Shown: positions 20,960 to 26,945 of the stretch, piece after piece
Numbering within the stretch: the first letter of the stretch is position 1
Layout: each line of letters opens with the position of its first letter
Assembly: GCA_963839285.1 (NCBI GenBank)
Contig: CAWIUN010000018.1
Coordinates: 1 to 27,714 of the forward strand
From: DASSSQ01 sp963839285
GTDB taxonomy: Bacteria; Actinomycetota; Thermoleophilia; Gaiellales; Gaiellaceae
Length of the DNA stretch: 27,714 nt
Reading direction: 5' to 3'
Translations under genes and position numbers: made by a program
The notes under the pieces: model-generated
Told to the model about the DNA's origin: nothing
What the model saw: the letters and a program-made list of their open reading frames with translations, nothing else
The model's database searches: none

Positions 20960-21823
20960 GTGCTTCGCAGACCCTTCGTGCTCGTGCTCCCGGCGCTGCT
21001 CGCGCTCGCCGTCCTGCTCGGTTCCGGGCAGGAGCCCGCCCGCGCGGCGGCGATCCCGCACCGGATCGTCTCGCTCTCGCCGACCGCCACCGAGTCGCTC
21101 TTCGCGATCGGCGCCGGCGCGCAGGTCGTCGCCGTCGACTCGCAGTCGACCTATCCGAAGCAGGCGCCGCGGACGAAGCTCTCCGGCCTGACCCCGAACG
21201 TCGAGGCGATCCTCGCCTACCGGCCGGACCTCGTCGTGATCGCCTACGACCCGGGTGGGCTCAGGGACGCCCTGACGAAGCTCCACGTCCGCGTGCTCCA
21301 GCAGAACGCGGTGCAGACGCTGCCCGGCGCCTACGCGCAGATCCGGCAGCTCGGCGGCGTCACCGGGCACCGGGCCCGCGCCGGCCGCCTCGTCGCCTCG
21401 ATGCAGAAGCGGATCGCCGGGCTCGTCGCGGGCGCCCGCGGCCGTGGCAAGGGCCTGACCGTCTACCACGAGCTCGACCCGACGCTCTACTCGGTCACGT
21501 CGACGACGTTCATCGGCCGCGTCTACGCGCTCTTCGGCCTCGGGAACATCGCCGACGCGGCCGACAAGACCGGCTCCGGCTACCCGCAGCTCTCCTCGGA
21601 GTACGTCGTCTCGGAGAGCCCGGACCTGATGGTGCTCGCCGACACGGTCTGCTGCGGCCAGAGCCGGGCGACCGTGGCCGCGAGACCGGGCTGGTCGAGC
21701 ATCGCCGCCGTCCGGAGCGGCCGGGTCGTCCGGCTCGACGACTCGATCGCCTCGCGCTGGGGGCCGCGGATCGTCAACTTCGTCCGCGCCGTCGCGAGCG
21801 CGCTCTCCCGCGTCGACCGGTGA
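20960..21823 (+). CDS. btuF: Cobalamin ABC transporter substrate-binding protein BtuF
   Basis: A 287-residue secreted or lipid-anchored class III (BtuF/FhuD-type) binding protein that delivers corrinoids to BtuCD. Residues 1-30 form a signal peptide (R-P-F-V-L-V-L-P-A-L-L-A-L-A-V-L) ending near A-R-A-A-A. The mature part has R-I-V-S-L-S-P-T-A-T-E-S-L-F-A-I-G-A-G, Y-R-P-D-L-V-V-I-A and the C-lobe G-W-S-S-I-A-A-V-R-S-G-R-V. GTG 20960 is chosen because a strong RBS (GGAAGGAGG) ends 4 nt before it. It is the first gene after the B12 riboswitch. The stop overlaps the btuC GTG by 4 bp. Confidence 0.92.
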   Translation: MLRRPFVLVLPALLALAVLLGSGQEPARAAAIPHRIVSLSPTATESLFAIGAGAQVVAVDSQSTYPKQAPRTKLSGLTPNVEAILAYRPDLVVIAYDPGGLRDALTKLHVRVLQQNAVQTLPGAYAQIRQLGGVTGHRARAGRLVASMQKRIAGLVAGARGRGKGLTVYHELDPTLYSVTSTTFIGRVYALFGLGNIADAADKTGSGYPQLSSEYVVSESPDLMVLADTVCCGQSRATVAARPGWSSIAAVRSGRVVRLDDSIASRWGPRIVNFVRAVASALSRVDR

Positions 21824-22875
21824 GCGAGCTGAGCGCCGCCGTCGTCCTCGCCCGCGCGTCGCAGCGCCGGCGGGTGCCGCTCTGGGCGGCCGCGGCGGCG
21901 GCGCTCCTGCTCGGCTCGCTGCTCCTCGGCGCGCTCGTCGGCCCGGCGCGCCTCGGCGTCGGCGACGTCCTCCGCTCGCTGCTCGCGCACGCGGGCCTGC
22001 CGGTCGACTCGCACCTGAGCCCGACCGAGGAGACGATCCTCTGGCAGATCCGCCTGCCGCGGGTCGCGCTCGGCGCGCTCGTCGGCGCGACGCTCGCGAC
22101 CGCGGGCGCCTCCTACCAGGGTGTCTTCCGCAACCCGCTCGCCGACCCGTACCTGCTCGGCGTCGCAGCCGGCGCCGGCCTCGGCGCGACCCTCGCCGTC
22201 GCCTACGTCCCCTCCCGCGAGCTGCTGCCGCCGGCGGCGTTCGCGGGCGGGATGGTCGCGGTCGGCCTCACCTACGCGATCGGCCGGACGGCGGGCGGGG
22301 AGCGCTCCGGAACGACGCTCGTGCTCGCCGGCGTCACCGTCGTCTCCTTCTTCACCGCGCTGCAGACGTTCGTCCAGCAGCAGCACGCGGACACGCTGCA
22401 GCAGGTCTACTCGTGGATCCTCGGCAGCCTGCCGAGCTCGGGCTGGCACGACGTCTGGCTGCTGCTCCCGTACGTCGGCTTCGCGCTGACGGCGCTGCTC
22501 CTGCACCGGCGGCTGCTCGACGTGCTCAGCCTCGGCGACGACGAGGCGTCCACGCTCGGCGTCGAGGTCGGGCGGGTGCGGCTGATCGTCGTCGTCGCGG
22601 CCACCGTCGGCACGGCCGGCGCCGTCGCGGTCAGCGGCCTGATCGGCTTCGTCGGGATCATCGTCCCGCACGCGCTCCGGCTCGTCGTCGGCGCGAGCTA
22701 CCGCGTCCTGCTGCCGCTCTCGATCCTCGTCGGCGCCGCCTTCCTCGTGCTCGCGGACGTGGTCGCCCGCACGGCGCTCTCGCCCGCCGAGCTGCCGATC
22801 GGCGTCGTCACCGCCTTCTGCGGCGCGCCGTTCTTCGCCGTCGTCCTGCGTACGAGCCGGCGGCTGCTGGGATGA
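21820..22875 (+). CDS. btuC: Cobalamin ABC transporter permease BtuC
   Basis: A 351-residue FecCD/BtuC-family integral membrane protein with about 10 hydrophobic helices. Typical segments are R-L-P-R-V-A-L-G-A-L-V-G-A-T-L-A, G-A-S-Y-Q-G-V-F-R-N-P-L-A-D-P-Y-L-L-G-V, and G-F-V-G-I-I-V-P-H-A-L-R, the coupling loop region that meets the ATPase. L-P-I-G-V-V-T-A-F-C-G-A-P-F-F near the end is also a family signature. It overlaps btuF and btuD by 4 bp each (GTGA/ATGA), so the operon is translationally coupled. Specificity for cobalamin is inferred from the riboswitch rather than from the permease. Confidence 0.93.
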   Translation: MSELSAAVVLARASQRRRVPLWAAAAAALLLGSLLLGALVGPARLGVGDVLRSLLAHAGLPVDSHLSPTEETILWQIRLPRVALGALVGATLATAGASYQGVFRNPLADPYLLGVAAGAGLGATLAVAYVPSRELLPPAAFAGGMVAVGLTYAIGRTAGGERSGTTLVLAGVTVVSFFTALQTFVQQQHADTLQQVYSWILGSLPSSGWHDVWLLLPYVGFALTALLLHRRLLDVLSLGDDEASTLGVEVGRVRLIVVVAATVGTAGAVAVSGLIGFVGIIVPHALRLVVGASYRVLLPLSILVGAAFLVLADVVARTALSPAELPIGVVTAFCGAPFFAVVLRTSRRLLG

Positions 22876-23627
22876 TCGAGCTCGACCGCGTCTCGGTGCT
22901 GCTCGGCGGCGCCCGCGTCGTCGACGGGGTCTCTGCCACGGTCGCGCGGGGCGAGTGGGTGACGCTGCTCGGCCCGAACGGCGCCGGCAAGTCGACGCTG
23001 CTCCGCGCCGTCGCCGGCCTCGTCCGCGCCGAGGGCACGATCCGCGTCGGCGGGACGCCGCTGCGCGAGCTCGACCGGAAGGCGCTCGCCCGCCGGATCG
23101 CGGTCGTGCCGCAGCTGCCCCGGCTCCCGGGCGCGCTCGCGGTCGAGGACTACGTGCTGCTCGGCCGGACGCCGTACCTGCACTACCTCGGACGGGAGAG
23201 CGGGGAGGACCGGGCCGCGGCGCGGCGCGCTCTCGAGCGGCTCGATCTCGTCCGCTTCGCCGGCCGGAGCCTCGGCTCGCTCAGCGGCGGCGAGCGGCAG
23301 CGGGCCGTCCTGGCGCGGGCGCTCGCCCAGCAGGCGCCGGTGCTGCTGCTCGACGAGCCGACGACGGCGCTCGACGCGGGCCGCCAGCAGGACGTGCTCG
23401 AGCTCGTCGACGAGATCCGGCTCGAGTCGGGCCTGACGGTGCTGAGCGCGATGCACGACCTGACCCTGGCGGGCCAGTACGCGCAGTGGCTGGTGCTCCT
23501 CGACGACGGCCGCGTCGTCGCCGCAGGCGCCGCCGACGAGGTGCTGACGGAGGAGCTGATCGCCGAGCACTACGGCGCGGCGGTGCGCGTGGTCGACGGC
23601 GCCGTCGTCCCCGTCCGGCGCGGATGA
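22872..23627 (+). CDS. btuD: Cobalamin ABC transporter ATP-binding protein BtuD
   Basis: A 251-residue ABC ATPase that powers import through BtuC. Walker A is G-P-N-G-A-G-K-S-T from residue 34, the Q-loop lies in V-P-Q-L-P, the signature L-S-G-G-E-R-Q-R starts at residue 137, Walker B is L-L-L-D-E-P with Asp161/Glu162, and the switch His is in A-M-H-D-L. All motifs are intact. ATG 22872 overlaps the btuC stop. Alternative assignment as a siderophore (FecE-type) ATPase is less likely because the operon is under a B12 riboswitch. Confidence 0.93.
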   Translation: MIELDRVSVLLGGARVVDGVSATVARGEWVTLLGPNGAGKSTLLRAVAGLVRAEGTIRVGGTPLRELDRKALARRIAVVPQLPRLPGALAVEDYVLLGRTPYLHYLGRESGEDRAAARRALERLDLVRFAGRSLGSLSGGERQRAVLARALAQQAPVLLLDEPTTALDAGRQQDVLELVDEIRLESGLTVLSAMHDLTLAGQYAQWLVLLDDGRVVAAGAADEVLTEELIAEHYGAAVRVVDGAVVPVRRG

Positions 23628-24313
23628 GCGTCGCGCTCTCGTGGAGCGGCGGCAAGGACTCGGCGCTCGCGCTGCAGGCGCTGCGGGCCGGCGGCGTCGA
23701 GCCCGAGGCGCTGCTGACGACGGTGACGGAGGGGTTCGAGCGCGTCAGCATGCACGGCGTCCGCGTCGAGCTGCTCGCAGCGCAGGCGCGCGCCGCCGGC
23801 CTCTCCCTCGTCGAGGTGCGGATCCCCGAGCGGTGCCCGGACGCGGTCTACGAGGCGCGGCTGCGGCAGGCGCTCGCGGCCCCGCCGCTCGACCGCGTCG
23901 ACACCTTCGCGTTCGGCGACCTCTTCCTCGAGGACGTGCGCGCGTACCGGGAGGAGCGTCTCGCCGCCGCAGGCAGGCAGGCGGTCTTCCCGCTCTGGAG
24001 GAGCGACACGGCCGCGCTGGCCCGGCGCTTCGTCGAGGAGGGCTTCCGCGCCACCCTGGTGTGCGTCGATCCGCGCAGCCTCGAAGCGTCCTTCGCCGGC
24101 CGCGCCTTCGACGAGGCGCTGCTCGCCGCGCTCCCGGAGGGTGTCGACCCGTGCGGCGAGAACGGCGAGTTCCACACGTTCGTGCACGCGGGACCCGTCC
24201 TCGGAGAGGCCGTGCCGGTCGAGGTCGGCGGCGCGGTCGAACGTGACGGCTTCGTCTTCTGCGACCTCCGCCTCGCCGGCGCGACGCGACTCCGGGACGC
24301 CGCGGGCGCGTAG
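23624..24313 (+). CDS. DUF71/COG2102 PP-loop ATP pyrophosphatase, likely B12 salvage type
   Basis: The 229-residue protein starts A-L-S-W-S-G-G-K-D-S, the PP-loop of N-type ATP pyrophosphatases (residues 8-13 S-G-G-K-D-S), and ends its domain with P-C-G-E-N-G-E-F-H-T-F-V, the DUF71 signature. Eukaryotic and archaeal members (Dph6) make diphthamide, an eEF2/aEF2 modification that bacteria lack. Comparative genomics has proposed that a bacterial subgroup linked to B12 transport acts in B12 salvage. Here ATG 23624 overlaps the btuD stop inside the riboswitch operon, which supports that second role. The exact reaction (perhaps amidation of a corrinoid side chain) is inference. Confidence 0.88.
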   Translation: MSVALSWSGGKDSALALQALRAGGVEPEALLTTVTEGFERVSMHGVRVELLAAQARAAGLSLVEVRIPERCPDAVYEARLRQALAAPPLDRVDTFAFGDLFLEDVRAYREERLAAAGRQAVFPLWRSDTAALARRFVEEGFRATLVCVDPRSLEASFAGRAFDEALLAALPEGVDPCGENGEFHTFVHAGPVLGEAVPVEVGGAVERDGFVFCDLRLAGATRLRDAAGA

Positions 24314-24323
24314 CCCGGGCCTC

Positions 24324-24339
24324 GCCCGCGCGAGCGGGC
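24324..24339 (+). terminator. Short hairpin after the B12 operon
   Basis: GCCCGC-GCGA-GCGGGC is a perfect 6-bp stem with a GNRA-type tetraloop, 11 bp after the DUF71 stop. No T-run follows. It directly abuts the -10-like hexamer of cinA. Confidence 0.4.
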
Positions 24340-24344
24340 ATACT
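24339..24344 (+). promoter_or_regulatory. Putative -10 hexamer (CATACT) for cinA
   Basis: CATACT ends 7 nt before ATG 24352, with no Shine-Dalgarno sequence, in line with leaderless expression. Confidence 0.45.
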
Positions 24345-24351
24345 CACGCCG

Positions 24352-25083
24352 ATGGCGGCGGCGATCCTGACGATCGGCAACGAGCTCGTCTCCGGCGACG
24401 TCCCGAACACGAACGGCTCCTGGCTCGCGAAGCGGCTCGAGGCGCTCGGGGTGCCGGTGACGCTGATCGCCGCCGTGCCCGACGAGATCGACCGGATCGC
24501 CGACTGGATCCGCCGGGAGGCGCCGCTCGTCGACCACCTCGTCGTCACCGGCGGCCTCGGCGGCACGCCCGACGACCTGACCCGCGAGGCGGTCGCGGCG
24601 GCGTTCGGCGTCGGCCGGCGCGAGGTGTCGGAGCTCGCCGCCGAGCTGCGCGGCCGCTTCAGCGCCGATCCCGAGTACGTCGGACGCTGGGCGCAGCTGC
24701 CGGTCGGGAGCCGCCCGCTCGCGAACCCGCTCGGCGGCGCCCCCGGCTTCGCGATCGGGAACGTCTACGTGCTCCCGGGCCTGCCCGCCGAGATGGAGGC
24801 GATGTTCGACACGCTCGTCGAGGAGCTGCGCGCGGGCGGCCCGATCGACAGCTGGCGGGCCGCCTACCGGACGACCGAGAGCCGGATCGTCGGCGTGCTC
24901 GAGGAGGCGGTCTCGCTGCACCCGGCCGTGCTCGTCGGCTCGTACCCGAGCTTCCCCGCCTCCGGCAGCGTCGTCGAGATCGTGCTCAAGTCGCCGGACG
25001 CGGCTGCGCTCGCGGCTGCGCGGGCGTTCGTCGAGGACGCCCTGGACGGGTTGGCGGGCAGGGCTACGTCGCGGTCAGGTTGA
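24352..25083 (+). CDS. CinA-type protein, MoaB/Mog-like domain only
   Basis: The 243-residue product starts A-I-L-T-I-G-N-E-L-V-S-G-D-V-P-N-T-N-G-S-W, the N-terminal molybdopterin-binding-like (MoCF) domain of competence/damage-inducible protein A, and contains V-V-T-G-G-L-G-G-T-P-D-D-L-T-R-E, the domain's signature loop. The central region has L-P-G-L-P-A-E-M-E-A-M-F. The C-terminal NMN deamidase (PncC) domain of full-length CinA is absent, and the downstream DNA is a minus-strand gene, so the absence is not caused by a frameshift. One-domain CinA proteins are known. In related proteins this domain has ADP-ribose pyrophosphatase activity. The 3' end overlaps the convergent RodZ-like gene by 20 bp. 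Confidence 0.87.
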   Translation: MAAAILTIGNELVSGDVPNTNGSWLAKRLEALGVPVTLIAAVPDEIDRIADWIRREAPLVDHLVVTGGLGGTPDDLTREAVAAAFGVGRREVSELAAELRGRFSADPEYVGRWAQLPVGSRPLANPLGGAPGFAIGNVYVLPGLPAEMEAMFDTLVEELRAGGPIDSWRAAYRTTESRIVGVLEEAVSLHPAVLVGSYPSFPASGSVVEIVLKSPDAAALAAARAFVEDALDGLAGRATSRSG

Positions 25084-25789
25084 CGGGCGCGTGCGGGAAG
25101 CCGCCGACGCGCTTCCCGCGGACGGTCACGTCGGCGTTCCACGGCGCGCCGAGCCGGACCCAGAGCGCCTGCGAGAGCCCGAAGCGGACGGTCAGCCCCG
25201 CGGCGACGGTCCGTTCGAAGACGAGCCTGCCGCCGGCGGAGCCGACCCGCACGGCGACCCAGCACGGGCCCCGCGTCGCCCGGATCACGAGCGTCCGGGG
25301 CGCCGTTGCAGGTGTCGGAGTCGCGGCGGACGCGCGCGTCTGCGCCGCGGCCCTCGGCGCCGCGGCCGCCGCCGACTCGCTCGGGGTCGGCGTCTCGACC
25401 CGCCGCGGCGAGGCCGAGGTGAACCCCAGCTGCCAGACGGCGAGCGTCGCCGCCGCGAGGACCGCGGGGAGCACGGCGAGGCCCGGGCGGAAGGCGTGCG
25501 CGCGGGCGTACCCGATCCCGGCGGGGGCGATCGGCTGCGGCTCCTCGTCCTCGCGCGGGGCGAAGTGCTCGTTGTACTCGTCCACGAGCAGGCTGCCGTC
25601 GAGGCCGAGGAACTCGGCGTAGGTCCGCAGGAACCCGCGCACGTACGCGGGGGCGGGGAGCAGGTCGAAGCGGTCGTCCTCGAGCGCCCCCAGGTACTTG
25701 GCGCGGACGTTCGTCGCGCGCTCCACGTCCGCCGGCTCCAGTCCCCGGTGCTGGCGCGCCTGCCGCAGGCTGCTGCCGATCTCGAACAT
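25064..25789 (-). CDS. RodZ-like protein (HTH_25, membrane anchor, DUF4115)
   Basis: The 241-residue product begins F-E-I-G-S-S-L-R-Q-A-R-Q-H-R-G-L and continues through A-K-Y-L-G-A-L-E-D-D-R-F-D-L-L-P-A-P-A-Y-V-R-G-F-L-R-T-Y-A, the hallmark of the RodZ cytoplasmic HTH_25 domain (residues 1-75). One membrane helix follows (about residues 103-123), then an A/P/T-rich linker and a C-terminal DUF4115 domain (about 165-241, with G-P-C-W-V-A-V-R-V). In rod-shaped bacteria RodZ links MreB to the wall machinery; in many bacteria a rodZ-like gene lies near pgsA and cinA, as here. The start is fixed by GAGGAG (minus strand 25800-25795) 5 nt before ATG 25789. Confidence 0.9.
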   Translation of the reverse strand: MFEIGSSLRQARQHRGLEPADVERATNVRAKYLGALEDDRFDLLPAPAYVRGFLRTYAEFLGLDGSLLVDEYNEHFAPREDEEPQPIAPAGIGYARAHAFRPGLAVLPAVLAAATLAVWQLGFTSASPRRVETPTPSESAAAAAPRAAAQTRASAATPTPATAPRTLVIRATRGPCWVAVRVGSAGGRLVFERTVAAGLTVRFGLSQALWVRLGAPWNADVTVRGKRVGGFPHAPVNLTAT

Positions 25790-25811
25790 GGCTGCTCCTC
25801 GATGCAGGTGG

Positions 25812-25858
25812 ACCGATTGTGATCGGTATTTGACGTGCTGTCCATCAGTGCCTAAGCT
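25812..25858. promoter_or_regulatory. Interleaved divergent promoters with a central palindrome
   Basis: Rightward, TTGACG (25830-25835), a 17-bp spacer and TAAGCT (25853-25858) form a good promoter 10 nt before the padR ATG. Leftward, TGGACA (minus strand 25844-25839), 17 bp and CACAAT (25821-25816) could serve the RodZ-like gene. The two promoters overlap. ACCGAT-TGTG-ATCGGT (25812-25827) is a perfect palindrome covering the leftward -10, a candidate operator. Confidence 0.6.
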
Positions 25859-25868
25859 GACCAAAGCT

Positions 25869-26183
25869 ATGCAACGCGAGGTATTGAAGGGACATCTCGA
25901 CCTGCTCCTGCTGGCGACGCTCGCCGAGGAGCCGGCGCACGGCTACCTCGTCGTCGAGCGGCTGAAGCAGCGGTCGAGCGGCGCCTTCGAGCTCGGGGAG
26001 GGAACCGTCTACCCGGCGCTCTACCGGCTCGAGCGGGCGGGGCTGCTCGCGAGCTCGTGGTCGAGCGTGGGCGGCCGCCGCCGGCGCGTCTACGAGCTGA
26101 CCGCGAAGGGCCGGGCGATGCTGGGGGAGAAGCGCAGCGAGTGGAACGCGTTCTCCGGCGCGGTGCGGGCGGTGATCGCGTGA
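25869..26183 (+). CDS. PadR-family transcriptional regulator
   Basis: A 104-residue winged-helix protein: L-K-G-H-L-D-L-L-L-L-A-T-L, E-E-P-A-H-G-Y-L-V-V-E-R-L, G-E-G-T-V-Y-P-A-L-Y-R-L-E-R-A-G-L-L, then G-R-R-R-R-V-Y-E-L-T-A-K-G, in the order typical of short (subfamily 2-like) PadR repressors. The E-G-T-V-Y-P-A-L-Y-R-L segment is the recognition-helix hallmark. PadR regulators usually repress their own operon, often with a membrane protein downstream. The start ATG 25869 follows a strong promoter by 10 nt and has no clear RBS. Its stop overlaps the HAAS gene GTG by 4 bp. The effector is unknown. Confidence 0.93.
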   Translation: MQREVLKGHLDLLLLATLAEEPAHGYLVVERLKQRSSGAFELGEGTVYPALYRLERAGLLASSWSSVGGRRRRVYELTAKGRAMLGEKRSEWNAFSGAVRAVIA

Positions 26184-26935
26184 TCGGAGAGCTCTCGCGC
26201 GAGCTCGCCGCCGTCGGCATCCGCGGGCGGCTGCGGCGGCGGATCCTCGCCGAGGCGGCCGAGCACCTGCGCGACGGCTCGGCCGAGGAGTTCGGCGACC
26301 CGCGCGTCATCGCGCGGCAGTTCGCCGAGGTGCTCGGCGCGTCGATGGCGCGCCGCGCGGCGTTGCTCTCCTTCGGCGCCCTCGCGATCGTGGGCGTGGC
26401 GTACGCCGTCGTCGTCGTCTCGATCTCCCGGGCAGGCTCGCCGCGCGACATCTGGGGAGGCGTCGACCCGCCGCTCGGCTTCCTCGCGGCGCTCGGCCTG
26501 ATCGTCCTGCCGCAGGTCTCGTTCGTCGGCGGCGTGCTCGCGCCGCTCGCGCGAACGCCCAGGCACGCCGTCCGGCGGGCGGCGCTCGGCCTCGCCGCGG
26601 GCGCGGCGAGCCTCGTCTGCGCAGTCGTCTTCACCGTCCAGTTCTCCCTGCACGTCCCGTTGCTCTGGGCGGTCGCGCCCGGTCTCGCCGCGGCCGCCGT
26701 CGCCGCCGGCTACGCGGCGCGCGCGGCGCGGATCCGGACGACCGCGGCCGCGATCGAGCTCGCGCTCACCTGGCGGCAGGCGCTCGGCGTCGCGATCCTG
26801 GCCGCGCTCGCGGTCGGCCTCGCGGGCGCGTCCGGCGGCGATCCCGCCGAGGGCGTCCGCAACTTCATCGGCGAGTCCGTTGCGTGCATGTCCGGTTTCG
26901 CCCTGTTCGGCAGAGCCATGGGCATCCGCCGCTAG
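26180..26935 (+). CDS. HAAS-domain integral membrane protein (PadR partner)
   Basis: The 251-residue product has a cytosolic N-terminal region (I-G-E-L-S-R-E-L, R-R-R-I-L-A-E-A-A-E-H-L-R-D-G, then E-E-F-G-D-P-R-V-I-A-R-Q-F-A-E-V-L) that fits the HAAS signalling domain, in which an acidic helix pair is followed by an F-G-x-P segment. About six hydrophobic segments follow. HAAS proteins are typically encoded just after a PadR regulator and are thought to act as membrane-bound sensors or antagonists. GTG 26180 overlaps the padR stop, so the two are translated together. Signal unknown. The TAG stop forms part of the next gene's -10-like hexamer. Confidence 0.8.
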   Translation: MIGELSRELAAVGIRGRLRRRILAEAAEHLRDGSAEEFGDPRVIARQFAEVLGASMARRAALLSFGALAIVGVAYAVVVVSISRAGSPRDIWGGVDPPLGFLAALGLIVLPQVSFVGGVLAPLARTPRHAVRRAALGLAAGAASLVCAVVFTVQFSLHVPLLWAVAPGLAAAAVAAGYAARAARIRTTAAAIELALTWRQALGVAILAALAVGLAGASGGDPAEGVRNFIGESVACMSGFALFGRAMGIRR

Positions 26936-26938
26936 CAT
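26933..26938 (+). promoter_or_regulatory. Putative -10 hexamer (TAGCAT) overlapping a stop codon
   Basis: TAGCAT is followed by 7 nt and GTG 26946. Its first three bases are the stop codon of the HAAS gene. No Shine-Dalgarno sequence is seen. Confidence 0.5.
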
Positions 26939-26945
26939 CGGACGG

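Noticed and set aside
25084..25863. Plus-strand coding frames opposite the RodZ-like gene
   Set aside because: The minus strand has a full HTH_25-TM-DUF4115 protein with RBS; plus-strand translations are R/A/G-rich shadows.
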